Shown here: in pieces, positions 5,857 through 13,612 of the stretch
Position numbering within the stretch: the stretch's first letter is position 1
Layout: the number at the start of each line of letters is the position of its first letter
NCBI GenBank assembly: GCA_003132905.1
Contig: PKZC01000446.1
Coordinates: forward strand, 540 to 25,059
Reading direction: 5' to 3'
Length of the DNA stretch: 24,520 nt
DNA from: Bryobacterales bacterium
GTDB lineage: Bacteria; Acidobacteriota; Terriglobia; Bryobacterales; Bryobacteraceae
Made by a program: the position numbers and the translations under genes
Notes under the pieces: model-generated
What the model was told of the DNA's origin: nothing
What the model saw: the letters and a program-made list of their open reading frames with translations, nothing else
The model's database searches: none

Positions 5857-7248
5857 GTGGCTGAAATGAAACTGTGGGGCGGCCGGTTCGAAGGCGGACC
5901 CTCCGAGGTGTTCGAGCGCTTCTCTGGCTCCCTGCATTTTGACAAAAAGCTGCTAGATGCCGATTGCCGCGGATCTCAGGCCTTTGCCCGCGCTCTGGAA
6001 CGCGCCGGAATCCTCACCGCCGATGAACGCGAGCGCTTGGTGGCCGCTTTCGAACAGATCCGCAACGAAGCGAAGCTGGCATCGTTCTTCGAAGGCGCCA
6101 GCGACGAAGACGTCCACACATTCGTCATTCGCAAATTGAAAGAAAAGGTCGCGGGCCTGGCCGACAAGATCCACACCGGCCGCAGCCGCAATGAACAGGT
6201 ATCGCTCGACGTCAGGCTTTGGCTGCGCGATCAGATCGACGGCGACCTGGCACTCCTCGTCAACCTGATGGGCGCGCTCACCGGCATGGCTCGCAAGTAT
6301 CCGCATGCCATTGTGCCCGGCTACACGCATCTTCGGCGCGCGCAAGCGGTGCCGTGGGCGCACTACTTGTTAGCCTATTTCGAAATGTTCGCCCGCGATC
6401 GAGAACGGCTGAGCCAGGCCCGCGCTCGCGTGGACGTGTTGCCGCTCGGATCTGGCGCGCTGGCCGGCAGCGGCTTTCCTTTCGATCGCGAGCAAATTGC
6501 ACGCGATCTGGACTTCGCGGCCATCACCCGCAACAGCCTGGATGTTTCCGGCGACCGCGACTTCGCTCTCGATTTTCTCTACGCCGCGTCCACTGCGATG
6601 CTGCACTTGAGCCGCTTGGCCGAGGATTGGATTCTCTATTCGAGCGAAGAGTTCGGCTGGCTGGAATTGGGCGACGGCGTCACCAGCGGATCCAGTTTGA
6701 TGCCGCAGAAAAAGAATCCCGATTCGCTCGAACTGATTCGCGGCAAAAGTGGCCGGGTGTTCGGCGATTTTACGTCGCTCTTCGTGACGATGAAGGGCCT
6801 GCCGATGACTTACAATCGCGACATGCAGGAGGACAAAGAGCCGTTGTTCGATGCCGCTGCGCAGTTGGCTACATCGCTCGAAATGATGGCTACGGTTGTC
6901 GAATCCACCATTCTGCATCAGGGCAAACCAGCTCAAGCGGCGCGCGAAAGTTGGGTAGTGGCCACCGATCTAGCCGAAGCCTTGGCGCGAGCCGGAACGC
7001 CGTTTCATCGCGCCCATCAACTGGTTGGCAAACTCGTATTGGAGAGCATCCAGCAAGGCAAGCAACCGGCCGACTGGACTGCCGCCCAGCTCAGCGCCTT
7101 TGCGCCGGAATTCACCCCCGATATGACGCGCCTGCTCGATCCGGCCGAGGGGATGAAGACCCGCGAGCTTCCGGGCGGCGCAGGGCCGGCGGCGGTCGCA
7201 AAAGCCCTCGATGACGCCGAAGCACGGCTGCGCAATTGGCGGCCTTGA
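5857..7248 (+). CDS. argH: Argininosuccinate lyase
   Basis: Splits argininosuccinate into arginine and fumarate, the last step of the pathway. The 463-residue protein has the fumarase/aspartase superfamily signature GSSLMPQKKNPD (278-289), whose serine is the catalytic base, GYTHLRRAQ (155-163) with the conserved His, and HTGRSRNEQ (106-114), which usually reads RSRNDQ, so Asp is replaced by Glu here. Start codon GTG 5857; ATG 5866 (Met4) is an alternative. It follows argG by 6 bases. The C-terminal ELPGGAGPAAV loop is typical. Confidence 0.97.
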   Translation: MAEMKLWGGRFEGGPSEVFERFSGSLHFDKKLLDADCRGSQAFARALERAGILTADERERLVAAFEQIRNEAKLASFFEGASDEDVHTFVIRKLKEKVAGLADKIHTGRSRNEQVSLDVRLWLRDQIDGDLALLVNLMGALTGMARKYPHAIVPGYTHLRRAQAVPWAHYLLAYFEMFARDRERLSQARARVDVLPLGSGALAGSGFPFDREQIARDLDFAAITRNSLDVSGDRDFALDFLYAASTAMLHLSRLAEDWILYSSEEFGWLELGDGVTSGSSLMPQKKNPDSLELIRGKSGRVFGDFTSLFVTMKGLPMTYNRDMQEDKEPLFDAAAQLATSLEMMATVVESTILHQGKPAQAARESWVVATDLAEALARAGTPFHRAHQLVGKLVLESIQQGKQPADWTAAQLSAFAPEFTPDMTRLLDPAEGMKTRELPGGAGPAAVAKALDDAEARLRNWRP

Positions 7249-7277
7249 GGCTCTGTCATGAATAAAGACGCGGCCCG

Positions 7278-7721
7278 ATGAACAAAGCCTTCCGCCAGGG
7301 TCAGATTCTCAAACTGATTCGCAGCAAGCGCATTCCAACGCAGGACGACCTGGCGCGCGAGCTCAAGGAAAGCTATGGCATCGACACCACGCAGGTGACG
7401 TTATCGCGCGATGTTCGCGAACTCGGATTGTTGAAAACGCCGGAAGGCTATCGCCAGATGGAGACCGGGCCGTCATCGGGATCCGATCTTGCCGCGGTGG
7501 CTGCGGAACTCCTGCGGGACGCGCGAGTGGCGCAGAATCTTCTGGTGCTGCACACGTCGCCTGGTAACGCCAACGCGCTGGCAGTGGCACTCGATCGGGC
7601 AGGCTGGCCTGAGATTGTAGGAACCATCGCCGGTGACGACACAATCTTGGTGGTCGCGCCGGATGCCGACGCCGCCGCAAAGCTGCGGGCCAAACTACTT
7701 CCCTATGTACAGTCTGAGTAA
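7278..7721 (+). CDS. argR: Arginine repressor
   Basis: A 147-residue arginine-dependent repressor, expected to act as a hexamer. The N-terminal winged helix (1-60) includes IPTQDDLARELK and the recognition segment TQVTLSRDVRELGL. The C-terminal oligomerisation and arginine-binding domain has LHTSPGNANALA (91-102) and GTIAGDDTILVV (115-126), both family hallmarks. It closes the operon 29 bases after argH, so it probably controls its own synthesis through the ARG boxes at 3502-3614. The gene ends 5 bases from the stop of a convergent gene, with no clear terminator between them. Confidence 0.96.
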   Translation: MNKAFRQGQILKLIRSKRIPTQDDLARELKESYGIDTTQVTLSRDVRELGLLKTPEGYRQMETGPSSGSDLAAVAAELLRDARVAQNLLVLHTSPGNANALAVALDRAGWPEIVGTIAGDDTILVVAPDADAAAKLRAKLLPYVQSE

Positions 7722-7726
7722 GCGCG

Positions 7727-8086
7727 CTATTTCAAGCTGAACAACAGCCACACGGCTATCCCGATGGCGGCGGGGACAAGGAATTCGGCCCACTGCTGGC
7801 ACGCACGGACCCACGCGATGGGCTGCCTTTCAACGGCAGATGTTTCGTCGCGCAGGGGCGTAGATAGCTTCGACCGCAAGTTGGACGGCAAACCGCGGAT
7901 GGCCCGCACGATCTCTTCCTTGCCTTTGCGATCGGCGATCAGGATAGTGGCTGAATTGATGCCGTTGGTGGATTGCTCCAGCTTCTTGCGCAGCGAAGGC
8001 GGAACGTCGGCCACCGACCGGTAGACTTCCGTCTTGTTTCCGACGGAAATGAAAATCGTCGAACTCTTCAGCGTGACGCGGGACAT
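7727..8086 (-). CDS. C-tail-anchored hypothetical protein
   Basis: A 119-residue protein with a soluble N-terminal part and one hydrophobic segment at the very end (EFLVPAAIGIAVWLLF, about residues 102-117), so it should be anchored in the inner membrane by its tail with the rest in the cytoplasm. The N-terminus (MSRVTLKSSTIFISVG, then a VPPSLRKKLEQ helix) is not a family I recognise. It starts 36 bases after the LysR stop, so the two are probably co-transcribed, but nothing else links them. Confidence 0.7.
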   Translation of the reverse strand: MSRVTLKSSTIFISVGNKTEVYRSVADVPPSLRKKLEQSTNGINSATILIADRKGKEEIVRAIRGLPSNLRSKLSTPLRDETSAVERQPIAWVRACQQWAEFLVPAAIGIAVWLLFSLK

Positions 8087-8122
8087 AACGCGTTCCCTCT
8101 CCGGAGCATTTCCTAACGAGCC

Positions 8123-9055
8123 TCAGGACGAGACTACCTTCGTGTGCGTGGACCGATCCGCACCGGGAATCTCATTCCCAGCATGTTCCAATATAACCTG
8201 AATGAAGCCCAGCGCGGCTTTGGAAAGCGCTTTATCTTTGCGGTAGATCAAACCCACCTTGCGAAGCATTGGTTCCGGGCCCAGCGATACGGCCGACAAT
8301 TTCCCGGCCGCCACCTCTTCGTGGCAATTGGATGCGGCCAGGAACGAATAGCCCAACCCAGCCATAACAAAGCGTTTGATCATTTCGGTGGAATCCAGTT
8401 CCATGGAAATGTGGATCTGATCTTCTACCGGTTCGAGCCACGAATTCAACCGGATGCGCGTAGTGCCGGACTTCGGCAGCAGCAGCGGCTGATCCATCAG
8501 ATCGCGCGCTGTCACATAGCGTTTACTCGCCCAAGGATGCCGTCCGGGTAGCAGCAAGATAATCTCATCGGAGTGAATGCGCGCCACTTGCAGCTTTTTT
8601 TCCTGCACCGGCAACTGGGTGATGCCGAAATCGGCCAAATTCTCCAGGACTGCTTCCACCACGCGTGAACCGTAAGCGCGATCCACCGAAAGCTGGACGT
8701 TCGGAAACTTCTTTTTGTATTCGGAAAACACGGAAGGCAGCACGTAAATGCAGGTGGCTTCGTTGGCCGCGATTACCACTTCACCGCGCGGCACGCGGTC
8801 CAGCTCGTTGATGGTGTCCTGGGCGCGGCGGCGCAGATCCAGGATCTGCTCGGCGTATTCGGCGAAGATTTTGCCGGCCGTGGTGAGCGAGATTTTGGTT
8901 CCCAGGCGCTCAAAGAGCGTGGTATTGAGATCCTGCTCCAGCTGGCGAACCTGGGCGCTGATGGCCGGCTGCGTGCGATAACACGTCTGCGCCGCTTTGG
9001 AGAAGCTCTTCAAGCGGACAATTTCCAGAAACGTGTGGAGCTGATCCAAATCCAT
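8123..9055 (-). CDS. LysR family transcriptional regulator
   Basis: A 310-residue regulator. The winged HTH occupies residues 2-60 (LHTFLEIVRLKSFSKAA, TQPAISAQVRQLEQDLN, LFERLGTKISLTTAG), followed by the linker helix and a periplasmic-binding-protein-like effector domain from about residue 90 (GEVVIAANEATCIYVLP) to 295. The ligand cannot be read from the sequence. LysR proteins often control a divergent gene, but the only thing immediately upstream is a 20-codon remnant and a small membrane protein. A downstream tail-anchored gene shares the transcript. Confidence 0.9.
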   Translation of the reverse strand: MDLDQLHTFLEIVRLKSFSKAAQTCYRTQPAISAQVRQLEQDLNTTLFERLGTKISLTTAGKIFAEYAEQILDLRRRAQDTINELDRVPRGEVVIAANEATCIYVLPSVFSEYKKKFPNVQLSVDRAYGSRVVEAVLENLADFGITQLPVQEKKLQVARIHSDEIILLLPGRHPWASKRYVTARDLMDQPLLLPKSGTTRIRLNSWLEPVEDQIHISMELDSTEMIKRFVMAGLGYSFLAASNCHEEVAAGKLSAVSLGPEPMLRKVGLIYRKDKALSKAALGFIQVILEHAGNEIPGADRSTHTKVVSS

Positions 9056-9132
9056 GGCACGCTCGACTGGTACCCTTGCCAGTCCCAGTGGGAGTGAATC
9101 AATTGTATCAGGACACAGAAAGTTCCGTTGTA

Positions 9133-9195
9133 ATGGAGGGCGTGGCTTCAGCGTCGAACAAGCGGCGGCTGCTGGGCCTGGACGTGCTCGCCTAA
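9133..9195 (+). pseudogene. Possible N-terminal remnant of an acyltransferase-like gene
   Basis: A 20-codon ORF ends NKRRLLGLDVLA before TAA. This resembles the first cytoplasmic segment of membrane acyltransferases of the heparan-alpha-glucosaminide N-acetyltransferase-like type, which begin RLLxLDVxRG. The expected Arg-Gly and first transmembrane helix are missing. It may be the stub of a deleted gene or chance. Confidence 0.25.
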
Positions 9196-9220
9196 ACTAT
9201 TGATGCTGAAAGGGGAAGTC

Positions 9221-9427
9221 ATGAAAGTGGCCACTCTGCGAAGGGTTTCCTGGGAAGACGGGCCGGAATCGGCTGTCCGGTTATGGAATCAGGCCCGGGA
9301 AGCCGGGGAAGATCTGGTGTATCAGCTCAACCGCAAGGTGCGGAGGCATCCCTGGAAGGCGGTGGCGGTGGCGCTGATTGCGGGGACCTTGGTGGGGCTG
9401 GTGGTGTCGCGTAACGGCCGGGGATAG
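9221..9427 (+). CDS. Small DUF883/ElaB-like membrane-anchored protein
   Basis: A 68-residue protein from ATG 9221, chosen because AAGGGGAAG lies just upstream; an ATG 21 bases earlier has no such site. The N-terminal half is a charged amphipathic helix (GPESAVRLWNQAREAGEDLV). HPWKAVAVALIAGTLVGLVV (44-63) is a glycine-containing transmembrane helix after an RRHPW interface motif. This is the DUF883 (ElaB/YqjD/YgaM) arrangement; E. coli members tether ribosomes to the inner membrane in stationary phase. The match is by layout, and no partner gene is nearby. Confidence 0.65.
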   Translation: MKVATLRRVSWEDGPESAVRLWNQAREAGEDLVYQLNRKVRRHPWKAVAVALIAGTLVGLVVSRNGRG

Positions 9428-9432
9428 CGAAC

Positions 9433-10200
9433 TCAGGGCGCAGCTAGTAGATCGCGAACTGCCTTCTCGATCTCGGGTCCCATGGGACCGGCCGCGACGA
9501 TTCGGTGGGATGCATCCAGGACGAAGATCTTGCCGCCCCTTGGATCCACGTTGTAGCGCGAGGCCAATCCGCTGCGGTCGGGCATTTGAGGCCAGCTCGG
9601 GCTCACATCATCGAGCGCCGTACTAATGCGATTTGGATTTGGATCCATACTGATTCCCACGGCAGCCAGGCCGCTCCGGTGGAATTCATCGTAAAGACGC
9701 ATCGCGGACAACATTTGCTGTTCTGCGTGACCGCCCGTTGGGGACCAGAAAGCAACCATTGTTGCGCGGCCTTTTAGCCCAGCGAGGTCTACTGCTTTCC
9801 CATTTTTGTCGCGCCCTGAAAAATCTGCGAATTGGGTCGATACGAGTGGGTCTTTAGGTTTGTCCGGGCCGCCCGCCGCACTTTTCTGAGCGGTGGCTTG
9901 CGCTAAGGCGATCCGCCCTTGAGCCTCGGCTGCGGCAACGGATGCGTTCGCCCGTTGATGCTCGAATTCGCGGATTGCCGGCAGCCCATTACCCAGAATA
10001 TAACCGGTCAGACTTTCACTCGGAAGAGTAACAGTGACCTTATAACACGGGGAATCCCATCCGGCCACTGCCAGAAAAACCTTGACCTGATCGGTCGGCC
10101 CAACCGTGGCGAGTTGGTCGTCATCCGGCGCGCAGCCGGAGCGCAGAACCGCTCCCGCTGCTGCTATCTGCAGAAAAACGAGAACCATCATTATACGCAT
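9433..10200 (-). CDS. Thioredoxin-fold (AhpC/TlpA-like) protein lacking the CXXC site
   Basis: A 255-residue exported protein: hydrophobic N-terminal segment (residues 4-20), a variable region to about 110 with a helical Ala/Gln-rich linker, then a thioredoxin-like domain (120-255: LAGLKGRATMVAFWSP, VGISMDPNPNRI, YNVDPRGGKIFVLDAS). Where TlpA or ResA proteins have FWATWCGPC, this one reads FWSPTGGHA, so both redox cysteines are missing. It cannot act as a dithiol oxidoreductase and may be a structural or binding variant. It is the last gene of the TadE-TadE-TadG operon, 6 bases after TadG, which suggests a role at the cell envelope with those proteins. Cys23 and Cys52 lie outside the domain; the preceding residues do not fit a lipobox well. 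Confidence 0.75.
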   Translation of the reverse strand: MRIMMVLVFLQIAAAGAVLRSGCAPDDDQLATVGPTDQVKVFLAVAGWDSPCYKVTVTLPSESLTGYILGNGLPAIREFEHQRANASVAAAEAQGRIALAQATAQKSAAGGPDKPKDPLVSTQFADFSGRDKNGKAVDLAGLKGRATMVAFWSPTGGHAEQQMLSAMRLYDEFHRSGLAAVGISMDPNPNRISTALDDVSPSWPQMPDRSGLASRYNVDPRGGKIFVLDASHRIVAAGPMGPEIEKAVRDLLAAP

Positions 10201-10206
10201 TTTTGG

Positions 10207-12006
10207 TTACTGACTCAGTCGCAATACTTGACTCGCGAGCTTCGCAAAAAGACCGGTGAGTGCAGTCCTGTCGGCCGTCACAAAATATTGGCCTGTCTCC
10301 TGATTGGTTTGGTAGACAGGGTTTGAGTACGCTGTGAAGCCTGTATCGTATGGCAATGCGGTAATCTGTTGCGCGTTCGCAACAATTGCCAGAAACTCCC
10401 GGTCTGCGCCATCGGTGGCATTACCAACCAGGTAAATGGTGTTGATGACGGTATGATACTTGACAACAGTCTCCGCATCCGATCGGATACGAAAGGCTTC
10501 CGACATGGCGCCATTCATGGAGGCAGCGACAACGGTGTTGGGTTGATCGGGCCGCAACTGGTTGATGTAGGGGCCACTCGTGAAGAAGTTAGAGCCAGAT
10601 CCCACGCCGCCGGTACCGCCGTTACCGACCCATGTTCCTCCTTCATTTCGATACTGCGGGGAGAACGAGAAACCGCCACTCCCGGTCCAGTTCATCTGGA
10701 ACAGCCAGTTTCTTCGGGTATCGTAGCCGCCCACGACGGTTCCATATGCCGATCCACCTGTGGCAGCCGGGCAACTAGCTGATGAACCACAAGCGTTCCA
10801 TAGGTCATTGCCGTAGATATCGTACTGCGGGATATACGCGATGTATTGACGAATATTTGAGGTGCTTCCGCCGGGATTGCAGGACCCGTAATTGACGCTG
10901 TCGGAATCGGTGGGGTTGAACAGACCATCTGTTGTTCCACCCCAGGAACTTTGATCTCCCCACTGCACTAGTGTTCCGTGCAACGTGCCGCTGCAGCCCG
11001 CGACCACAGGCATGTTGACACAGATGGCCTCTTCATTCACCGACGCACTGGCGCTCGTTAGGGCTATGTTGGGATCTGTCGGGCCGACGTCGGAACAACT
11101 GTTAGTTTGCCCGTATAATGATCCCGATTGCGATGGAGGTGCGGGAGAACTCAGCGCCGGACCCCAGCGATTGTCTACTTGCGTGCGTGCAGGAAAATCG
11201 GCTGATACGCCATTGGGCGAGCCATCGGTGAACAGGACAATCGAATTCAAGGCCAGGGGAAGACCGGCTGCCTGAATCTGTTGGTAAGCCAATTCGAGTG
11301 CCGAAATGGTGTTGGTGTTGTTGGTGCAGCCGATGGCAGCGATATCGCTGTTTACCTGAGTGCGAGATGCGTTGTAGGCGTCTTTCAGGTGTGCCGTATA
11401 GTCGAAGGTGACCAATCCGACATAGTCGTATGCGCTTAGCATTGTGATGAAGTTTTGGGCAGCTGTCTTCATTACCTCGCAGGGGCTTCCTGATCCAGAG
11501 CCCATGGAGCTCGATTGGTCGAGCACCAACATGAGCACTAATCCACGCCGGCTGGCAGTGCCGGTTGCGGCGACAGTGATGCCGCGTACATTGAAAATGT
11601 TCATGAAGTAAGTGGGTGCCGTGACGCTTGCGGTAACCTTGATGTCAAGCACCCCGTTAGGATTTCCATTGTTGTCGGTTTCCTGCGTCAGTGCCGGCGT
11701 AACAGTTGGGTTTCCTACGGTGTTGAAATATTGGTTTGGAAAATTCGCGCTGAAGAACTGATTCGCTGTCGTGATCGCATTCGTCTGCGCCTGTGCAAGC
11801 GTCGTCGTCAGATTTACCGAGCGTCCCGCCGCTAGAGCCGCCGCGTCCGCCGCCGCGCTAAGGCGCGCCTTGATCATGTAAATGGTGCCAACGTCCACCG
11901 CCAGCCCCACGCAACCGATTACAAAGAACAGCATCGTGGCGTAAAATATGATCGCCATTCCGCGCTGGCGTGAACGTCTTCGTGTTGTGCCCATGTGCTT
12001 CGCCAT
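10207..12006 (-). CDS. TadG-like pilus-assembly protein with von Willebrand A domain
   Basis: A 599-residue protein. The N-terminus RRRSRQRGMAIIFYATMLFF with a single membrane helix (about 17-40) and SAAADAAALAAGRS is the TadG/Flp-assembly head domain. A von Willebrand A domain follows from residue 157, with the metal-binding DQSSSMGS (163-170, fitting DxSxS) and NSIVLFTDGSPNG further on. A Gly/Ser/Asn-rich insertion fills the middle of that domain. The bulk is expected in the periplasm. It follows two TadE-like genes on the same strand, 38 bases after the second, so they form an operon. No TadA, TadB or TadC gene is in the window, so the secretion machinery must lie elsewhere. The sorting glutamate of true pseudopilins is absent. 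Confidence 0.85.
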   Translation of the reverse strand: MAKHMGTTRRRSRQRGMAIIFYATMLFFVIGCVGLAVDVGTIYMIKARLSAAADAAALAAGRSVNLTTTLAQAQTNAITTANQFFSANFPNQYFNTVGNPTVTPALTQETDNNGNPNGVLDIKVTASVTAPTYFMNIFNVRGITVAATGTASRRGLVLMLVLDQSSSMGSGSGSPCEVMKTAAQNFITMLSAYDYVGLVTFDYTAHLKDAYNASRTQVNSDIAAIGCTNNTNTISALELAYQQIQAAGLPLALNSIVLFTDGSPNGVSADFPARTQVDNRWGPALSSPAPPSQSGSLYGQTNSCSDVGPTDPNIALTSASASVNEEAICVNMPVVAGCSGTLHGTLVQWGDQSSWGGTTDGLFNPTDSDSVNYGSCNPGGSTSNIRQYIAYIPQYDIYGNDLWNACGSSASCPAATGGSAYGTVVGGYDTRRNWLFQMNWTGSGGFSFSPQYRNEGGTWVGNGGTGGVGSGSNFFTSGPYINQLRPDQPNTVVAASMNGAMSEAFRIRSDAETVVKYHTVINTIYLVGNATDGADREFLAIVANAQQITALPYDTGFTAYSNPVYQTNQETGQYFVTADRTALTGLFAKLASQVLRLSQ

Positions 12007-12044
12007 GTTCCGTCTCCTAATATCCGCGCTGTAAAGAACCTTGC

Positions 12045-12755
12045 TTATGAAATACTGCGAGCATAGATAACCGGGTTACTCATAACGTGGAAGAAATTGA
12101 GATAAGAGACATCGGCATACGCCTCCGAGACCAGGGCAAAGGTGCTGGAAGAGAGCGTCATGCCAGTAACCGTGCCAAAAGTCGCTACCCGATCACTCGC
12201 GTTCGACGCTATATCGGTTGCCAAAATCGTACCGTCGGATTGCACCGGACCGCCGGGGTTCCCAATCGTGCTGCTCCAGCGCGTCCCATTTCCGATGACG
12301 ACCCGGTATTCGAACACATAAGTGTTATAGTTCGGACAATTCCCAGCGTCCCAGAACGGGGAAGTACCGTTCGGCGTCAACCCGGCGTTAGAGCATTCGG
12401 TCGGACCTACCATGACGACTTTGGACAAAATCACTGCGGCAGTGCCCGTAGAACTGGGATCGTCCTGAGCGTCTGAGTTCATGCCTAGCCCTTGTGCGGC
12501 TCGCACGATAATACGCTGATTGTTTGGCAACGACAAATTTAGTCCGGATTCGGCATCGGTACTGGCGCGCACCATCAGAACCACAGCGTCGCGTGTGACG
12601 TTGGACACCTGGATGGCTTTCGTGAGCGCCATGCCGATGGTGAATGTTCCGGCGAACATGGGTACCAGAAATGTCATGACGAGGGCAAACTCGAGGATCG
12701 TGTTTCCTGCCTCTGACTTCCGGGCTCGCGGTCGTTTTTTATATTCGCTACGCAT
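12045..12755 (-). CDS. TadE-like pseudopilin (second of two)
   Basis: A 236-residue protein. The N-terminus has a basic stretch, then EAGNTILEFALVMTFLVPMF: a prepilin-peptidase-type site with Gly17 and Glu at +5 after it, followed by a membrane helix, as in TadE. The rest is a secreted domain with paired cysteines (ECSNAG, GNCPNY). ATG 12755 is preferred because GAAGAAGG lies upstream. GTG 12770 is an alternative that overlaps the previous stop as GTGA. A further in-frame extension upstream overlaps the preceding gene and should be ignored. It belongs to the tad-like operon. Confidence 0.8.
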   Translation of the reverse strand: MRSEYKKRPRARKSEAGNTILEFALVMTFLVPMFAGTFTIGMALTKAIQVSNVTRDAVVLMVRASTDAESGLNLSLPNNQRIIVRAAQGLGMNSDAQDDPSSTGTAAVILSKVVMVGPTECSNAGLTPNGTSPFWDAGNCPNYNTYVFEYRVVIGNGTRWSSTIGNPGGPVQSDGTILATDIASNASDRVATFGTVTGMTLSSSTFALVSEAYADVSYLNFFHVMSNPVIYARSIS

Positions 12756-12766
12756 CTTTGCCTTCT

Positions 12767-13456
12767 TCACGGGCCGGGAGCCGTGGTCCCAACGGGTAAT
12801 CCACCTAAGACGTCCACTGACCTCGCGCTCAAAGTGATACCTCTTCCCGCTGAGAAACCGGGCATAGGCGCCAGCCAGTTCCACGGATAACCCGCGATCA
12901 CGACCTCTACGATATTGCCGGGCTGATTCGGATAAGTGATAGTTGGGCCGGCGCCGCCGTTCAGGACCTGCGGCAGTTGGCAAGTGGAAACGGTGCATAC
13001 AGACAACGTGCATGACCCGGAATTACAGGCCATCACTGGATTTGCCAAGTCATTGGCCGTGTAGTAATTGACCGTGACATAGCTGGTGTTTAATCCATTT
13101 GGCAGACCGACCGCGTTATATTGCAGCACACTGTTGATACATGTCGATTCGGATGCGACACACGATGTCCCGTTGTAGCTTGGAGAGTAGGTTATAGCGA
13201 ATCGAGTACCTTCTCGCGTCGCTGTTGTGAGCGTGGACTGAATGAAGATCGCAAGGGAAACATCGACGATGCCTAAAAAGAAGGCCAACATTGGCAGGAA
13301 GATAAGAGCGCCTTCCAGAATCGCATTGCCGCGCTGCCTGGCCCGCCGGCGGACGCGCTTCGTCTCCCCCTGTCCGGATAGACTGAGCGAGAGGCGCGGT
13401 TGAGGATGAACCTCTGCTTTTGTCAAGCCTGTAAGAAAGCGGCGGAATGATCTCAT
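12767..13456 (-). CDS. TadE-like pseudopilin (first of two)
   Basis: A 229-residue protein and the first gene of the tad-like operon. After a basic leader (residues 1-42) comes RQRGNAILEGALIFLPMLAF, with Gly43 and Glu48 fitting the prepilin-peptidase rule (Glu at +5), then a membrane helix. The extracellular part has six or more cysteines (CVASESTC, CNSGSC, CTVSTC), suggesting disulphides. The long leader is unusual, but there is no later Met before the helix. About 150 bases separate it from the HtrA gene upstream, with no obvious terminator. Confidence 0.8.
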   Translation of the reverse strand: MRSFRRFLTGLTKAEVHPQPRLSLSLSGQGETKRVRRRARQRGNAILEGALIFLPMLAFFLGIVDVSLAIFIQSTLTTATREGTRFAITYSPSYNGTSCVASESTCINSVLQYNAVGLPNGLNTSYVTVNYYTANDLANPVMACNSGSCTLSVCTVSTCQLPQVLNGGAGPTITYPNQPGNIVEVVIAGYPWNWLAPMPGFSAGRGITLSARSVDVLGGLPVGTTAPGP

Positions 13457-13612
13457 AGTCCCAAGTACAAGAGTGGCTTCCTCTGGAAGTCGCTCTACTT
13501 ATACTTTGATAACTATGAACAAGATCGGAAATTAGGCGAAACCACTATAGGGCATCGCAAAGATGCGTAGTACGTACTCTTAGGTACTGGGCAGGAAGAG
13601 AGGCTTCCCCTA

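Noticed and set aside
4531..5937. 468-codon open frame on the minus strand opposite argG and the start of argH
   Set aside because: High-GC antisense shadow of two certain genes; Arg/His/Ala-rich composition, no domain and no ribosome binding site.
6219..7214. 331-codon plus-strand frame inside argH
   Set aside because: Alternate-frame shadow of argH with very Arg/Ser-rich translation.
12756..13013. In-frame N-terminal extension of the second TadE gene
   Set aside because: It overlaps the first TadE gene completely and precedes the basic leader and prepilin-type site; ATG 12755 with GAAGAAGG fits better.
13552..13566. GCATC/GATGC hairpin between HtrA and the tad-like operon
   Set aside because: Only 5 bp with no T tract; likely chance.
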